This document shows, one piece after another, positions 63,301-64,000 of a stretch of 64,000 nt of DNA (the first letter of the stretch is position 1; every line of letters starts with the position of its first letter). The translations under genes were made by a program, and so were the position numbers. The notes under the pieces are model-generated. The model was given only the letters and a program-made list of their open reading frames with translations, made no database searches and was not told where the DNA came from. Source of the DNA: an uncultured Bryobacteraceae bacterium (GTDB taxonomy: Bacteria > Acidobacteriota > Terriglobia > Bryobacterales > Bryobacteraceae); assembly GCA_938027685.1 (NCBI GenBank), contig CALJAM010000011.1:186001-250000 (forward strand), read 5' to 3'.

Positions 63301-63892
63301 TGAAGTTATCCTGAGCGTTCACACCCTCGAAGGTGACATTGGCGTAGGATGTGCGCTGCCCGTTGATGACCGTGTTGCCGCGGCCGAGGGTGACGCCCAC
63401 CTGGGTCTGGATCAGCGCCAGTGGGCTGCGGTTGAGCAGGGGCAAGCGGCGAACCTGCTCGTTGGTTACGGTGGTGGAGATTTCGGCGTTGGAAAGCTGC
63501 ACGCCGGGCGCCACCGCCGTCACTTCCACCACCTCGGTCACCGAACCCACCTCCAAGGTCACGGCGGGGAGGCTGGTTTCGCGGCCCGGGTTGATGTCTA
63601 CCGCGCGGAGCGTCTGCTTGCGGAAACCCGCCGCCTCGATCACTATGTCGTACGTGCCGGGGCGGATGCCGATCAGGCTGAAGCGACCCTCGGCGGTGGT
63701 GGTGGTCGACAGAACGGGCGATTGCCCACCCGGCAGGTACAGCTCGATTTTGGCGCCGGGCACGGCGCTGCCGGTAGGATCCAGTACGGAGCCGCTGAGC
63801 CGGCCCGTGTCTTGGGCAGGAAGCGTGAAAGTGGCCAGCGACCAGAGCAAGAATGCCAGAACCCCAACAGGGCTAGCGTGGTTGCGATCCAT
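60311..63892 (-). CDS. TonB-dependent receptor, Oar-like, with carboxypeptidase-regulatory domain (4)
   Basis: 1193 residues. A signal peptide (VGVLAFLLWSLATFTLPAQ) precedes the regulatory domain (LSGSVLDPTGSAVPGAKIEL, to about residue 110). The plug-like part is VRRLPLLNRSPLALIQTQV and ANVTFEGVNAQDNFIRSN. SFVVPSGSNNFRGSLYWYNR opens the barrel, which ends RRLIQFGAYYRF. The ATG at 63892 follows GGAGG by 6 nt; the frame extends 54 nt upstream without similarity. It is on the same strand as rpsA but upstream of that gene's own promoter. The remaining 108 nt to the window end contain no feature I can support. The ligand is unknown. Confidence 0.9.
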   Translation of the reverse strand: MDRNHASPVGVLAFLLWSLATFTLPAQDTGRLSGSVLDPTGSAVPGAKIELYLPGGQSPVLSTTTTAEGRFSLIGIRPGTYDIVIEAAGFRKQTLRAVDINPGRETSLPAVTLEVGSVTEVVEVTAVAPGVQLSNAEISTTVTNEQVRRLPLLNRSPLALIQTQVGVTLGRGNTVINGQRTSYANVTFEGVNAQDNFIRSNALDFLPNLLLLDQVAEVTIVTSNAGAMFPGGTAQVSFVVPSGSNNFRGSLYWYNRNNKLAANTWFNNRDGIPRPFLNQNQAGGSLGGYVVKDKLLFYTNYEAFRLRQQSSANRTILTADARQGIFTYRDATGVIRKANVLQLAGVSTDPVMRGLLDQVPGPEKINNYRVGDSSEDLLRNTAGYSFLLRNNRTRDNYTLKLDYIPSTRHAVTGTWAWNRDIVDRPDLANDYSTIPKVKNDDAKNLVSLAWRWNPAPSFTNETRFGFNLAPGTFVTTEKFGNYILAGMIYSNPLNTFRAQGRDTNTYTQQSNASYVVGRHNFQFGFQAQQIRTAPFNDAGITPTYTIGTGTGNPGLTTAQLPGISSTDLASANLLLASLAGYVTAYSQTFNVKDRTSGFVGGATRLRHFSLDNYAWYFQDSWKIHRRLNLTLGVRYDYYSRVDERDALALLPVLKDNNPIVTLLSNSTLDFAGKAVGRPWYNRDLNNFAPNAGLAWDLFGNGRTALRAGYSVGFVNDETIRSVDNNVATNAGLSATSAASGLSGRVSTGLPAVQVPVFKVPRTFADNYALDRQSAYGMPDPNLRTPYVQQWSFGIQQEVKGAVIEVRYVGNHATKAFRAFDYNQVIIRENGFLDDFVRARNNGFLALARRGVFDPRYDPNVPGSQPLTLFPRLAGGGLLTNATVQNYIRQGQAGELANVYQVNGLNGDVNFYRNPYGLGCNMLNNYSNSTYNALQVDVRRRVSRGLFFQFNYGYSKVLSDAAGDGQTRFEAFLDIDNPKLERARAPYDLTHQIKANWVYDLPIGEGYRLNPRKLGRLVSGWSISGFLTSQSGTPFSILSGRGTLNRAARSAGTNTAVALATKSELDNLLKLRMTGVGPYFVAASAIGPDGRAVAPDGSAPFQGQVFFHPLPGTLGTLQRRMFSGPWASNLDFGIQKNTRITEKQSLEIRMESTNIFNHPTWFVGDQSIDSTTFGRITSTFFGRRLIQFGAYYRF

Positions 63893-64000
63893 TGCTACCC
63901 TCCACGGAACAGTCTTTCCTGGCACGTCCCTCCTCGCGAGCGACAATGACGCGCCCTGCGGCCGGTAGCCGGCGCCTTACCACCATGTCCCCCTCGCAAG

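Overview
The window is GC-rich chromosomal DNA, tightly packed with genes on both strands. It most resembles an Acidobacteriota genome of the Solibacter/Bryobacter kind. The basis is four very large Oar-like TonB-dependent outer-membrane proteins with an N-terminal carboxypeptidase-regulatory domain, a fused 2-oxoglutarate decarboxylase/E1-E2 enzyme, several exported glycan-active enzymes and short intergenic gaps. No rRNA, tRNA, integrase or intact insertion sequence was seen. The taxonomic placement is inferred from gene content only.

Layout. Positions 1-2953 hold the end of a type III-A CRISPR-Cas operon (csm3 truncated by the window edge, csm4, csm5). It runs directly into dnaG and rpoD (3011-6463). 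Next come convergent nadD, a Gfo/Idh/MocA oxidoreductase, a zinc-ribbon membrane protein and nth (6517-9629). A carbohydrate locus follows (9719-17161): ROK regulator, TonB receptor, GH28 polygalacturonase-like enzyme and a DegT-type PLP enzyme. After a 0.6 kb gap without a recognisable gene lies a minus-strand operon yebC-ruvC-(unknown)-deoB-tpiA (17773-21606). A plus-strand operon (21904-27405) encodes a small membrane protein and three exported glycosidase-like proteins: MGH1/GH63-like, GH140-like, and a six-hairpin protein of no recognised family.

From 27423 to 39367 are housekeeping and accessory genes: hom, a membrane-tethered beta-lactamase-like hydrolase, a SprT-like protein with an internal duplication, fabH, a class V aminotransferase, hrpB, a methyltransferase, a small basic protein, an acetate-kinase-family protein with altered catalytic residues, a TPR protein and a small secreted protein. 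A second TonB receptor (39529-42999), pheA, a 1 kb gene-free stretch and a third receptor (44876-48376) follow. The third receptor is divergent from a sugar-phosphate isomerase/epimerase-like gene. Then come the 1211-residue Kgd-type enzyme, a YbjN-like protein, a pair of 29-bp direct repeats, a 54-residue secreted Lys/Glu-rich protein, a NarL-type two-component system and a degenerate GGDEF protein. The right end carries rpsA-ihf/hup-HIT (minus strand) and a fourth TonB receptor.

How the parts fit. The ROK-receptor-GH28 block and the three-hydrolase operon suggest uptake and breakdown of plant cell-wall pectic side chains. This is an inference from families. Some promoters are readable by eye: TTGACA-N18-TAAGAT ahead of rpsA, and a divergent pair at 48434-48514. 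Several genes have a TACAAT/TATAAT-like -10 so close to the start codon that the mRNA may be leaderless. Points most worth checking are the altered acetate-kinase homologue, the duplicated SprT-like protein, the 29-bp repeat pair spaced like a type I-E CRISPR unit, and the unclassified glycosidase.
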